Positions 21,726 to 29,064 of a stretch of 40,616 nucleotides of DNA are shown in pieces. The stretch's first letter is position 1. Each line of letters opens with the position of its first letter. Origin of the DNA: a virus; IMG/VR virus record IMGVR_UViG_3300042453_003974, positions 1 through 40,616 of that record; one strand, given 5' to 3'. The notes under the pieces were generated by a model. It had not been told where the DNA came from. It saw only the letters and a list, made by a program, of their open reading frames with translations, and made no database searches. A program made the position numbers and the translations under genes.

Positions 21726-22997
21726 ATGCTGACACTCGTCCTGCTGGCTACTGCAGCGCAAGTGCAGGTGTACCATCAGCACGAGAGCGAGCAGTTTCGC
21801 ACTCGGCTGATGCGCGTACCGCGTGCCGGTGGGCGTGCCGGCGTGCAGCCGCCGGCCTTCTTTGAGTTCGCTCCTGCTTCTGGTGCCGGCATGGGCGCTG
21901 CCTGCGCCTGCACGGTACCGACAGGTGCGAAGGGCGAGTCGCTGACATTCACCCGCAGCGGCAGCGCGACGTGCAGCAAGGTTGGCGCGTCCACCACCGG
22001 CATCGCAAACGGCGACGTCGTGACGTGCAGCGGCAACCAGCCGCGCATCGAGCCGTCAGCCGGCGCGCTGGCCGTGCGGATGGAAGCGCCGCGCACGAAC
22101 AGCCTCGTGCAAAGCGAGTCCATCGACAATGCGGCATGGACGAAGGGGCCGGCCGTCGGCACCATCACCGCGAACTTCGCAATCGCGCCAGACGGCACCA
22201 CCACCGCGGAGCGATACCAGTACAGCAACACCAACAACGACTATGTCCTCCAGGGCTTCGGCGTCGGCGGCGTCGCGGCGACCACGTCCGTCTACCTGCG
22301 CGGCAACGGCGTCAACGGCACCATCAACATGTGTCGCGGTGGTGGCGTCGGTCAATGCGTGACGTGCAGCTACGTCTCGACCTCGTGGAGTCGCTGCGTG
22401 TACGCGGGCACGCTCGCCGCGAGCAACAATGTTTTTCTCGGCTGTGAGACTTCCACGCTTGGCGGCGCCTGCGCGCAGACGGGCCTCGACGTGCTGGTGT
22501 GGGGTCTCCAAGGCGAGGTGGGCGGGCACGCCTCCAGCTACATCGCCACCGCTGGCGCGTCGGCTACACGCAACGCTGAGGCGCTCAGCCTCACCAGCTT
22601 CAATCTCGACATGACGAACGGCAGCTACGCCCTGACGAGCGCCGCGCTTGGGCTTGACACAATCTACGGCGTGCCGCTGGGCCTGACGCCACCGACGGAC
22701 GGCTGGCAATTCTACAACGACTATTCAAGCTGGAATGGCTTTTGGTCGCTGTACTACAACGGCGCCGCTGTCAACACCTCTGCGATTGCTGCCTATTCAG
22801 GCACGCAGCGCCTCGCATCGTGGCGCACGGGCGGCAGCGTTTTCTTCAACATCAACGGCACGCAGGGAAGCGCAGTGCGTAGCGGCGTCACCACCGTCAC
22901 GGGCGTCACCATCGGTGGCGACAACACCGCAAACGACTACTACAGCGGGCACATCAGCCGCGTGTGCATCGACCCCAACGCCTTGAGGTGTCGATGA
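21726..22997 (+). CDS. Tail fibre/spike with carbohydrate-binding-type domain
   Basis: A 423-residue protein. Residues 1-15 (MLTLVLLATAAQVQV) are signal-peptide-like. Residues 120-250 contain RTNSLVQSESIDNAAWTK and APDGTTTAERYQYS, a pattern very common in phage tail-fibre/spike receptor-binding domains ('R-T-N-L...S..f....W.k....aPDGT.TAd'), followed by a lectin-like beta sandwich with many Ser/Gly/Asn. It has ten or more Cys, unusual for a cytoplasmically assembled fibre. The C-terminus (NTANDYYSGHISRVCIDPNALRCR) resembles the end of concanavalin/LamG-type domains. It is probably the receptor-binding protein. Its stop overlaps the next gene by ATGA. Confidence 0.65.
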   Translation: MLTLVLLATAAQVQVYHQHESEQFRTRLMRVPRAGGRAGVQPPAFFEFAPASGAGMGAACACTVPTGAKGESLTFTRSGSATCSKVGASTTGIANGDVVTCSGNQPRIEPSAGALAVRMEAPRTNSLVQSESIDNAAWTKGPAVGTITANFAIAPDGTTTAERYQYSNTNNDYVLQGFGVGGVAATTSVYLRGNGVNGTINMCRGGGVGQCVTCSYVSTSWSRCVYAGTLAASNNVFLGCETSTLGGACAQTGLDVLVWGLQGEVGGHASSYIATAGASATRNAEALSLTSFNLDMTNGSYALTSAALGLDTIYGVPLGLTPPTDGWQFYNDYSSWNGFWSLYYNGAAVNTSAIAAYSGTQRLASWRTGGSVFFNINGTQGSAVRSGVTTVTGVTIGGDNTANDYYSGHISRVCIDPNALRCR

Positions 22998-23404
22998 AAC
23001 GCGTACTGACAGCCGCCGCCGTCGCTGTCGTCTCGACCCTCGCATCCGTCGCTGTGCTGCGTCAATCGGACATCGACGCGCAGACGCGCGACGTCAGCAA
23101 CGAGAGGCCCATGGAGTCGAAGGCCGTGGTGCTGCCAGATGGCGGTCCAGGCTACGTCTGGCCTGCGACGCTGGCGTCCGACGGGGGCCGCACCCTCGTC
23201 CTCTCCGAGGTGGCCCCGTGCGTGCGTCGCCCCGCTGGCGCGCTGGCGAACGACTGTCGTCGGCGCACTGAGGACGGCGGCGCGCGGGACTTCGGCGACC
23301 TCAACCGATTCCCCGCCTCCGAGGCCATTGGCACCGGATGTCAGCCGGTGGCGTGCAGTGTGGTGTTTGGCGAGGACTCCAACAACGACGCGGGAAGTCC
23401 GTGA
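22994..23404 (+). CDS. Hypothetical secreted or membrane-anchored protein
   Basis: A 136-residue protein. MKRVLTAAAVAVVSTLASVAVL is a signal peptide or uncleaved anchor, and the remainder is hydrophilic with four Cys in two pairs (APCVRRP/NDCRRR and TGCQPVACSV). ATG 22994 shares ATGA with the fibre stop and has TTGAGGTG upstream. No known domain is seen. With its neighbours it forms a run of secreted-type products unusual for a virion module. It could be a fibre-associated surface protein or a superinfection-exclusion factor. Confidence 0.55.
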   Translation: MKRVLTAAAVAVVSTLASVAVLRQSDIDAQTRDVSNERPMESKAVVLPDGGPGYVWPATLASDGGRTLVLSEVAPCVRRPAGALANDCRRRTEDGGARDFGDLNRFPASEAIGTGCQPVACSVVFGEDSNNDAGSP

Positions 23405-23425
23405 TGCCGACAAGAGGAGCATGAT

Positions 23426-23560
23426 ATGGACCACGTCAAAGAGGCGGCGGAGTTTCTTCTGGTTTTCTTGGCTGCGATGATTGTCACGGCGGGGTCGTGC
23501 GTCCGTCAGCATGCGGGGGTGTCCTGTGGCGGACAGCGAATCGAGCAAAAGTCGCCGTAA
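23426..23560 (+). CDS. Small single-span membrane protein
   Basis: A 44-residue protein beginning MDHVKEAAEFLLVFLAAM. The hydrophobic stretch of residues 9-23 is followed by VTAGSC, weakly like a lipobox, then a Cys-containing polar tail. ATG 23426 has GAGGAG six bases upstream; an ATG at 23421 in another frame gives only a short basic peptide. It overlaps the next small gene by 35 bases. It could be a small holin-like or lipoprotein-like component. Evidence is limited to the ribosome site and the hydrophobic segment. Confidence 0.45.
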   Translation: MDHVKEAAEFLLVFLAAMIVTAGSCVRQHAGVSCGGQRIEQKSP

Positions 23561-23690
23561 GCGGTTGGCCCTCGCAGCCATGATTGGTACTTTGGCTGGC
23601 TTGGGGTGTATGCTTGTTCCGCCTGCCTTCCAGGCACCGTGCCTTGCAGCCGCGAAGCTCCTTGGACTACTACTCGGCGGGTCACCATGA
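23526..23690 (+). CDS. Small hydrophobic protein (membrane, holin-like?)
   Basis: A 54-residue protein starting at GTG 23526 with GGGGGT upstream: a basic stretch (SKSRRKR), then two hydrophobic segments (LALAAMIGTLAGLGCMLV and APCLAAAKLLGLLLGG). This is the size and topology of a small class II holin or an inner-membrane regulator, but a better holin candidate lies at 26840. It ends in TGA overlapping the ATG of the next gene. Function is uncertain. Confidence 0.45.
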   Translation: MADSESSKSRRKRLALAAMIGTLAGLGCMLVPPAFQAPCLAAAKLLGLLLGGSP

Positions 23691-24040
23691 GCGTCTCTGT
23701 TCTCGCTGTTGTCTCTGCTCCGACGGTCATCTCGGTGGCCCCCACCGAGACGGTGCTGCTCCGCGTGTCTCGTGAACACTGCCGCGCATCGAAGCGGGTG
23801 ACCGTGCAGATTACGAACAACGACGGCTCGCAGACCTTTTCGGGTACCGTCTACCGGCGGCTCAACGGAATGGCGTTCGCGCCATCCACGCTTGCTGACT
23901 TTGTTGCGGTCGCTGCTGGTGATTCGGTGGTCGCGGACCTGGACACCGAGGCGACTGAGGAGCTGGAGATTCGCGGAACGATGAGTGGTGCCGGCGGCAA
24001 CGTCACGGTGGCGGCGGTGCGGAGGGCTTACACCCCATGA
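23687..24040 (+). CDS. Putative small virion (fibre-associated) protein
   Basis: A 117-residue, mainly beta protein without a signal peptide: TETVLLRVSREHCRASKRVTVQITNNDGSQTFSGTVYRRL, then FVAVAAGDSVVADLDTEATEELEIRG. The pattern resembles small phage head or tail decoration domains that recur before fibre genes. ATG 23687 overlaps the stop of the preceding gene, and its own TGA overlaps the next ATG, so it is co-translated in the fibre cluster. A structural role is inferred from context only. Confidence 0.5.
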   Translation: MSVSVLAVVSAPTVISVAPTETVLLRVSREHCRASKRVTVQITNNDGSQTFSGTVYRRLNGMAFAPSTLADFVAVAAGDSVVADLDTEATEELEIRGTMSGAGGNVTVAAVRRAYTP

Positions 24041-24477
24041 TGACCGTGCTGCTTCTCGCTCTGGCGCAGACACCGAATTCGACGCTGAATCTCAACCAGA
24101 ACCCTATCCTCTGCATGGACGAGGGCCTCTACTGCCGCGCCGACAGGAGGCGGGCTTTCGAACTCAACTGTAGCGGCGCCGGCATCTCCTGCGCGCAGAC
24201 GGGCGGGCGCATGACCGTCACCGTCACGGGCGGCGGTGGAGGCGGCGGTAGCCCCACGGTGTCGTGCGGCAGCGGCGAGGCGCTCTCCTGGAACGGCACC
24301 ACCTGGCTGTGCGTCAACACCATCACCACCGCCAACCGCCTGCCGCTGACGTGCGCCTCCGGCGACTTCGTCACCTGCGACGGCGGCGCGTGCGGCTGCG
24401 CCACGCCGTCCGGTGGTGGCGGTAGCGGCATCTCGCAATCAACCGCGCAGCGTCTCATCGCCATTGGAGGCCCGTAA
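24037..24477 (+). CDS. Cys-rich protein with signal peptide and Gly linkers
   Basis: A 146-residue protein. MMTVLLLALAQTPNST is a short signal-like N-terminus. The rest contains about ten Cys in pairs (ILCMDEGLYC, LNCSGAGISC, TVSCGSG, WLCVN, LTCASGDFVTCDGGACGC) and two Gly runs (GGGGGGGS, SGGGGSG). Disulfide-linked small domains joined by flexible linkers would suit secretion. SGEALSWNGTTWLCVN is like the 'W-n-G-s-t-W' segment found before fibre and peptidase domains in phage structural proteins. It precedes the second fibre gene by one stop codon. The function is unknown, probably a fibre component. Confidence 0.5.
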   Translation: MMTVLLLALAQTPNSTLNLNQNPILCMDEGLYCRADRRRAFELNCSGAGISCAQTGGRMTVTVTGGGGGGGSPTVSCGSGEALSWNGTTWLCVNTITTANRLPLTCASGDFVTCDGGACGCATPSGGGGSGISQSTAQRLIAIGGP

Positions 24478-25695
24478 ATGCTTGCAGCCGCACTCCTCGC
24501 CCTCGCTTCGGGCCAGACGATTCTTGAGCCAACTCACTCGCTGGAAGTCGTCACCACGACGACGGCGCCCATCGACTTCATGGTTTCGTATGTCGACTAC
24601 ACCTCGACGACGGTGACGCCCGCGTCCTCACAGGGCGCCATCACCTCGGCCACGACGACGACGTGGGTGGCCGCGCCCTCTGCCGGCACGCAGCGCCAGC
24701 TTCGGCGCGCCGCCTTCCGAAACAAGTCCACGACGACGGCTAACCGCCTGACGTTCCAGAAGGACGTGAGCGGCACCAATTACGAGACGTACCAAGTGTC
24801 GCTGGCCCCCGGCGAGTCGGTGCGGATGGATGGAGACGGTGAATGGCAGGTGTACGACTCTGCGGGCATCCAGCGCGTCCCGGCCACCACCGTCATTGAT
24901 GGACGAACCGTCAACATCCTCAAGGTTGGGGCCACAAACGAAGCAGCCGGCATCATCCATGGGCTGTTTGACCGCACCGGCACGCCCGGCGCGTGGGTGC
25001 CCGGCACTCCCGGCGTCAACGGCTCGTCCGTCTCGTGCAACACCACCGCAGACGCGACGAAGGCCGGCGCGCCCTACCTGCCAAACCCGGCGTCAGGCGG
25101 CTACTACCTGACGGCGGCCATCGCCAACGCGAACACGGTCAGCGTGCCCATCGTCTACGACCTCCTCTGGTACAACACCGGTCTCGTCGTCACGACGACG
25201 ACGGCGCAGCTTTTCACTACGCCGACTTGGGCCGCGCGGGACCAAGAGGGCGGCACCACGGGCGAGGGCCTTCAATTCGGCATCATGGTGACGACGGCCA
25301 CAACCAACGCCGCCGCCATCACCAACATGACTGCGGAATACACCAACAGCGACGGCACCGGCACGCGCACGGCCACCATCGCCTCGTTCCCGGCGACGGC
25401 GGCCCTCGGCACCATCGTTCCGTTCCAGCTTGCCGCTGGAGACCGGGGCGTGCAGTCGATTCAGTCGGTGACGTTGGGCACGTCTCTCCTCACGGGGGCG
25501 GTCTCCGTCATCGTCTTTCGACAAGTCGCCGCTACACCCATGACTGTCGCCAACGGCGGCGGCGCAAACAACCTCCTCAACGCCCAGCCCGCTGGCGCTC
25601 GTCTCTGGAACGGTACCTGTCTCCAGTCCAGCTACCTGCCGTCCACCACTACCGCAACCACGCTTGTCTGGCAGGGCCAGCTCACGGTGCGATGA
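24478..25695 (+). CDS. Second tail fibre protein
   Basis: A 405-residue protein. Residues 1-14 (MLAAALLALASGQT) are signal-like. Residues 25-130 match a domain frequent in phage receptor-binding proteins: TTTWVAAPSAGTQRQLRRAAFRNKST, then LAPGESVRMDGDGEWQVYDSAG. A short collagen-like stretch (GTPGAWVPGTPGVNGSS) leads to a C-terminal beta-rich domain of about 210 residues containing VPIVYDLLWYNTGLVV, typical of fibre shaft/tip domains. GGAGG lies eight bases before ATG 24478. It is likely to form a trimeric fibre attached to the nozzle. Confidence 0.65.
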   Translation: MLAAALLALASGQTILEPTHSLEVVTTTTAPIDFMVSYVDYTSTTVTPASSQGAITSATTTTWVAAPSAGTQRQLRRAAFRNKSTTTANRLTFQKDVSGTNYETYQVSLAPGESVRMDGDGEWQVYDSAGIQRVPATTVIDGRTVNILKVGATNEAAGIIHGLFDRTGTPGAWVPGTPGVNGSSVSCNTTADATKAGAPYLPNPASGGYYLTAAIANANTVSVPIVYDLLWYNTGLVVTTTTAQLFTTPTWAARDQEGGTTGEGLQFGIMVTTATTNAAAITNMTAEYTNSDGTGTRTATIASFPATAALGTIVPFQLAAGDRGVQSIQSVTLGTSLLTGAVSVIVFRQVAATPMTVANGGGANNLLNAQPAGARLWNGTCLQSSYLPSTTTATTLVWQGQLTVR

Positions 25696-25907
25696 TGATT
25701 CTCGACTTCAACGCGCTGTCGCCCGACGCGCTGCGCGCCGTACTGCTTGAGGCCAATGCAGGCGGCTTTGAGGTGGAGGCGCGCGGCGAGACATTCACCG
25801 CATCCGACGTACTGGACGTGACGCCCACGCACATCACTTTCAGCCTCAACGGCCCGCCGTACGGGGTGGCCCGCGAAAACATCATCCGCATCATCGCCAA
25901 GAGGTAG
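25692..25907 (+). CDS. Hypothetical small protein after fibre gene
   Basis: A 71-residue protein (MMILDFNALSPDALRAVLL and so on). Its ATG overlaps the fibre stop by four bases. The alternating pattern, an amphipathic helix (SPDALRAVLLEANAG), then strands FEVEARGETFTASDVLDV and HITFSLNGPP, suggests a small alpha/beta domain, perhaps a fibre-assembly chaperone or lysis accessory. Nothing specific is recognised. It sits between the fibre and the lysis genes. Confidence 0.5.
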   Translation: MMILDFNALSPDALRAVLLEANAGGFEVEARGETFTASDVLDVTPTHITFSLNGPPYGVARENIIRIIAKR

Positions 25908-25909
25908 CC

Positions 25910-26326
25910 ATGGACATCGCCTTCTCGATTGCCGCCTTTCTCGCCTCTGCCGCCTCGCTGGCCGTCGTCCTGCTGCGGAAGAGTGTCTTCGCTGAAAAGG
26001 CTCCGCTGTACGCGGAAATCACTGACGAGAACAACGCCCTGCGCGACCGAATTAAGGCGCTGGAGTCGAGTCTCAGTGTGATTGAAGAGCAGCATCGCGC
26101 GCTGCGAGCGAAGCTGAACACTGAGAACCTCGACGAGCATGCCGTCCGCGCTGTCTCGTACGCGGAGCAGCTCGGTGGCTCGGACGAGGAGAAGCTGCGG
26201 CACGCGCTCGGTGCGTGCAAGCAGTTCGACAAGGACGCAAACGGTCTGCAGGATTGGACGGACGCGCAGCACCGCATTGCCATCGAGGCGGCGCTCGCTC
26301 GTCGAAAGGCCGCTCGTGCCGGCTGA
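25910..26326 (+). CDS. Membrane-anchored coiled-coil protein, i-spanin candidate
   Basis: A 138-residue protein. Residues 2-22 (DIAFSIAAFLASAASLAVVLL) form one N-terminal transmembrane helix. Residues 36-70 (EITDENNALRDRIKALESSLSVIEEQHRALRAKL) are a strong heptad coiled coil, and the rest is helical. An N-terminal anchor followed by a periplasmic coiled coil is the design of inner-membrane spanins, and the endolysin gene follows immediately, overlapping by 11 bases. ATG 25910 has AAGAGG upstream. A scaffold or tail accessory role is possible but less likely. Confidence 0.5.
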   Translation: MDIAFSIAAFLASAASLAVVLLRKSVFAEKAPLYAEITDENNALRDRIKALESSLSVIEEQHRALRAKLNTENLDEHAVRAVSYAEQLGGSDEEKLRHALGACKQFDKDANGLQDWTDAQHRIAIEAALARRKAARAG

Positions 26327-26837
26327 TTGCTTCAAGCGCATCAACCTCGACTACCTGATGCCCGAGCTTCGGGACAGGCTGTTTGAGGTCATCGCGCGCT
26401 GTGCTGCCAAGGGGCAGCGGTACGTCGCGACCCACGGCTATCGCAGCTACCAAGAGCAGATGGGGCTGTGGAAATCTGGTCGCGTCGTTCCAGGGCGTGT
26501 CGTGACGAACGCGAAGGGTGGCGAGAGCCAGCACAACTTCGGCCTCGCCGTCGATTTCGTGCGCGACTTGGACCCTGCCACCGGCAAGGTCGAGCCGTCT
26601 TGGCTGGAGTCGGATTACTCGTTGCTCGTCTCGGAGCTGCAGCGAGCGGGGCTTCACTCCGGCATCGGGTACAAGGACGCCCCACACGCCGGCTGGGGCA
26701 CGTTCTACGACGGGAAGTCGCTCAAGGTGCTCGACAAGATTTGGAAGTTGAGCACCGGCACAGAGATTGAGCGGCTGTCTCAGGTGTGGCAGTATGTTCT
26801 GGCGAATTCACCGGCTCTGCCGGATTACAGGGAGTAG
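26316..26837 (+). CDS. Endolysin, M15-family peptidase
   Basis: A 173-residue protein. SQHNFGLAVD (His73, Asp80) and PHAGW (His124) are the zinc ligands of M15 (VanY/L-alanyl-D-glutamate endopeptidase-type) peptidases, and the GYRSYQEQ segment before them is typical. It would cleave peptidoglycan stem peptides at lysis; no signal peptide or cell-wall-binding domain is present, so it needs a holin. GTG 26316 is chosen because AAAGG lies just upstream and the overlap with the preceding gene is small; ATG 26358 is a possible shorter start. The holin gene follows within three bases. Confidence 0.85.
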   Translation: MPADCFKRINLDYLMPELRDRLFEVIARCAAKGQRYVATHGYRSYQEQMGLWKSGRVVPGRVVTNAKGGESQHNFGLAVDFVRDLDPATGKVEPSWLESDYSLLVSELQRAGLHSGIGYKDAPHAGWGTFYDGKSLKVLDKIWKLSTGTEIERLSQVWQYVLANSPALPDYRE

Positions 26838-26839
26838 AT

Positions 26840-27094
26840 ATGGACCTGCAGAGCATCATCAACGAGGCGGCTCAGAGTCGTGACTGGCTGATGCTCGCCG
26901 CCGCGTCGCTCGCCCTCATCGTGCCGGTCGTCCTGAAGGCTCTCGGCAAGTCGGTGCCGATCGTGGACCAGCTCCTGGGCCTGCTGCTCAAGGTCGTGTC
27001 GGCGTTCCGTAAGCCGCCGCAGGCTCCTCCGCCGGCTGACGGCAAGGCAGGCATCGCTGCGGTGGTGCCCATCAAGGACGAGAAGAAGGAGTAG
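26840..27094 (+). CDS. Holin candidate
   Basis: An 84-residue protein. There are two hydrophobic segments, residues 15-33 (WLMLAAASLALIVPVVL) and 42-53 (VDQLLGLLLKVV), then a Pro/Lys-rich charged tail ending KDEKKE. Together with its place right after the endolysin this fits a class II-type holin, which permeabilises the inner membrane to release the endolysin. ATG 26840 has GGGAG six bases upstream, overlapping the endolysin end. The call is by topology and position. Confidence 0.6.
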   Translation: MDLQSIINEAAQSRDWLMLAAASLALIVPVVLKALGKSVPIVDQLLGLLLKVVSAFRKPPQAPPPADGKAGIAAVVPIKDEKKE

Positions 27095-27098
27095 GACT

Positions 27099-27419
27099 TT
27101 GGCCCAGCGAGCGGTGGCCCACCGTAAAACCCTCGCCTGCCTGCTGTCCGTGGCCCTCGCGCTCATCCCTGTAAGCGCGGGGGCCACGGACGGGGGCGTG
27201 CCTGCCTCCGATGCGCCTCTGGCGCTGCGTACGACGTGTGGGTTGTGCCTCAACCCGCCGGCAGAGAAGGCGCTCGACGACGAGCTGAAACGATTGCAGG
27301 GAGTGGAGCGTACGCACAATGCCGAAAACTGGCTCGGAGTCGTCGGCACCTCGCTCCTCGTCGGGCTCACTGTCGGCCTCGCGGCTGGCGTCGCAGTCGG
27401 ACTCCTCTCTGCCCGGTAA
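27099..27419 (+). CDS. Secreted protein with C-terminal membrane segment
   Basis: A 106-residue protein with start TTG 27099, chosen because AAGGAG precedes it by seven bases. Residues 10-28 (KTLACLLSVALALIPVSAGA) are a Sec signal peptide. A polar middle with TTCGLCLNPP and a helix (EKALDDELKRLQGVE) follows. The last 25 residues (LVGLTVGLAAGVAVGLL) form a transmembrane helix. An N-terminal export signal plus a C-terminal anchor is the topology of unimolecular spanins, though those have a lipobox Cys that is not evident here. Because it is in the lysis cluster, a spanin-like role is plausible. Confidence 0.5.
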   Translation: MAQRAVAHRKTLACLLSVALALIPVSAGATDGGVPASDAPLALRTTCGLCLNPPAEKALDDELKRLQGVERTHNAENWLGVVGTSLLVGLTVGLAAGVAVGLLSAR

Positions 27420-28275
27420 GGTCTGCCGTCGCTGCGGCTTGGACAAGCCCGCAGAGCAGTACCGGCGCACGAACTTCGGCGTTCGACGCGACTGTCGCCC
27501 CTGCGAGAACGAGGTCAAGCGACTGCGAGAGAGGTCGCTCAAGAAGCTGCGCTCGGTCGTTTTCATCCCAGACTGCCATCACCCGAACGTTAACGACGCC
27601 GCATGGAGCTTGATGCTCCGTGCGCTGCATACGCTGAAGCCATCCATCATCGTCGTGCTGGGTGATTTCGCGGACGGCGAATCGCTCTCGCTCCACGAGC
27701 CGGACGAGCCAGGGTCACGAGACTTCAGCGATGAGGTAGGTGAGGTGATGCGCGCCTTGACTCAACTCGATGAGGTCGGGGCCGAGCGCAAGGTCTACTT
27801 GGAGGGCAACCACGAACAGCGCCTCCAGCGTTACCTCGCACGCAAGGCCCCCGCTCTGTACCGGAGTCTGGCGCTGCCCGAGCTGCTAAAGCTCAAGGAG
27901 CGCGGCTGGGAGTGGGTTCCGTACAAGCAGTCCCTGAAGCTCGGCAAGCTCCACCTGACGCACGACACCGGCAGCGCGGGTATGAACGCCCACCGGGCGT
28001 CCGCCAAGGCTTTCATGGGCAGCGCCATCATCGGCCACACGCACCGCATGGCGTACGAGGTAACGGGGCGCTTCGACGAGCCGCCCTACCTCGCAGCCAT
28101 GCTGGGCTGGCTGGGCGACGCCAAGAAGGCCGCGCGCTACATCCACGAGGCCAAGTCAGCGGAATGGGTCCACGGCTTCGGGATTGGCTACATGGAGCCG
28201 GACGGTGTCATCCACGTCCAGCCCGTGCCGATTATCGGCGGGCGCTGCGTCGTGGGCGGGAAGCTCATCACCTAA
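27319..28275 (+). CDS. Metallophosphoesterase with N-terminal zinc ribbon
   Basis: A 318-residue protein. Cys36/Cys39 and Cys59/Cys62 make a zinc knuckle like those of HNH-associated ribbons. Residues 83-250 carry all calcineurin-like phosphoesterase motifs: DCHH (85-88), GDFAD (115-119), GNHEQ (163-167), a later LTHD (213-216) and GHTH (239-242), so the two-metal centre looks intact. Substrates could be nucleic acids, nucleotides or a phosphoprotein. The frame begins at ATG 27319 within the preceding gene (101-base overlap). A later start is possible, since residues 1-33 look like a low-complexity shadow. Its stop overlaps the convergent gene by four bases. Confidence 0.8.
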   Translation: MPKTGSESSAPRSSSGSLSASRLASQSDSSLPGKVCRRCGLDKPAEQYRRTNFGVRRDCRPCENEVKRLRERSLKKLRSVVFIPDCHHPNVNDAAWSLMLRALHTLKPSIIVVLGDFADGESLSLHEPDEPGSRDFSDEVGEVMRALTQLDEVGAERKVYLEGNHEQRLQRYLARKAPALYRSLALPELLKLKERGWEWVPYKQSLKLGKLHLTHDTGSAGMNAHRASAKAFMGSAIIGHTHRMAYEVTGRFDEPPYLAAMLGWLGDAKKAARYIHEAKSAEWVHGFGIGYMEPDGVIHVQPVPIIGGRCVVGGKLIT

Positions 28276-28520
28276 GAGATGGGCTTCCAGGTGTGCGGCT
28301 TACCGTCAATCTCGACGGTGCCGTCGCTTCGCAGTTCGTCCTTGTCGCAGAGCCTCAAGTACGCCGTGTCGGGGCCATAGACCCAAACAAGGCGCTGACG
28401 ACGCGACTCAGCAACGAACTCATCGTACGTCCAAAGCGCCTTGCACTTCGGATTGGTACACATGACATACATGCTCCACTCGTGGGAGCCGACTTTTGAA
28501 TGGCAGCGGGGGCATTGCAT
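28272..28520 (-). CDS. Zinc-ribbon protein, end of leftward operon
   Basis: An 82-residue protein. MQCPRC and VMCTNPKCKALW give the C-x2-C...C-x4-C pattern of a single zinc ribbon similar to transcription-factor or Ogr-like domains, and the C-terminal part is beta (RLVWVYGPDTAYLRLCD). ATG 28520 has only a weak ribosome site, so it may be expressed by read-through from upstream. Another frame overlapping its 5' half is open from GTG 28582. It ends tail-to-tail with the phosphoesterase gene, marking the meeting point of the two transcription directions. Confidence 0.65.
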   Translation of the reverse strand: MQCPRCHSKVGSHEWSMYVMCTNPKCKALWTYDEFVAESRRQRLVWVYGPDTAYLRLCDKDELRSDGTVEIDGKPHTWKPIS

Positions 28521-28582
28521 GACCGAAGCACCATAACCAACTTCCAGCCTGCAATCACCCCGTCTTCTTCAGGCGTACTCAC
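28355..28582 (-). CDS. Possible overlapping small ORF after resolvase
   Basis: A 75-residue frame that begins at GTG 28582, sharing GTGA with the RuvC-like gene's stop, with AGGAAACGCTC upstream. This is the same coupling used at most junctions of this operon. It then runs for 166 bases through the zinc-ribbon gene in another frame. The unique first 20 residues (STPEEDGVIAGWKLVMVLRS) have average composition and the rest looks like a shadow. It is reported because of the start context; no domain is visible. Confidence 0.25.
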   Translation of the reverse strand: MSTPEEDGVIAGWKLVMVLRSCNAPAAIQKSAPTSGACMSCVPIRSARRFGRTMSSLLSRVVSALFGSMAPTRRT

Positions 28583-29064
28583 GAGCGTTTCCTGTTGATT
28601 CTGCCGTAGTAGTGGAGCCCGATTCCTACTGCGTCGAGCGTGTTGTGGTCCTTCGCACCGTGCGTCTCAATCGACTCAATCTCATCTTTCTGCAGAGCCA
28701 GCAGGACACGCTCGTTCATCACCTTCTTCGGCACCTGCCCCTTCCAGTCACTCGGGAAGACGTGGCCCAGCGGCTTGATGAGCGCACCCAGCGCCCCCGC
28801 CACGCCGGCAAGGTCAAGCAGGTCGTTGGGGTCCGTCTTCGGCATTCCGGGGTACACGCGAGGAAACTCGACCATCAGCGCAGCCGGCCACGCCTTGGCT
28901 AAAACAGCCTCTTGGTGAACGGCTCTTGCCATGCCGACGTGAGCCACGGGACCGCGACCGCTCGCTATGGGGTTGACGACGTAGTTGGCCCAGACGAGCT
29001 TCCCTTCGTCAAACAGCGCGCAACCGCACCCTCGCAGCCCTGGGTCCACGCAGAGCAGTATCAC
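28579..29064 (-). CDS. RuvC-like Holliday-junction resolvase
   Basis: A 161-residue protein. The RNase H-fold catalytic carboxylates are visible: Asp7 in CVDPGLRGCGCALF, Glu66 in MVEFPRVYPG, and Asp139/Asp144 in KDHNTLDAVGIGLHY. This matches RuvC-type resolvases, which cut four-way junctions during replication and recombination and trim branched DNA before packaging. GTG 29064 is selected because GGAG(AAGCC) lies just before it and it overlaps the DUF3310 stop (GTGA). The gene is embedded in the replication operon, below the DNA polymerase. Confidence 0.85.
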   Translation of the reverse strand: MILLCVDPGLRGCGCALFDEGKLVWANYVVNPIASGRGPVAHVGMARAVHQEAVLAKAWPAALMVEFPRVYPGMPKTDPNDLLDLAGVAGALGALIKPLGHVFPSDWKGQVPKKVMNERVLLALQKDEIESIETHGAKDHNTLDAVGIGLHYYGRINRKRS

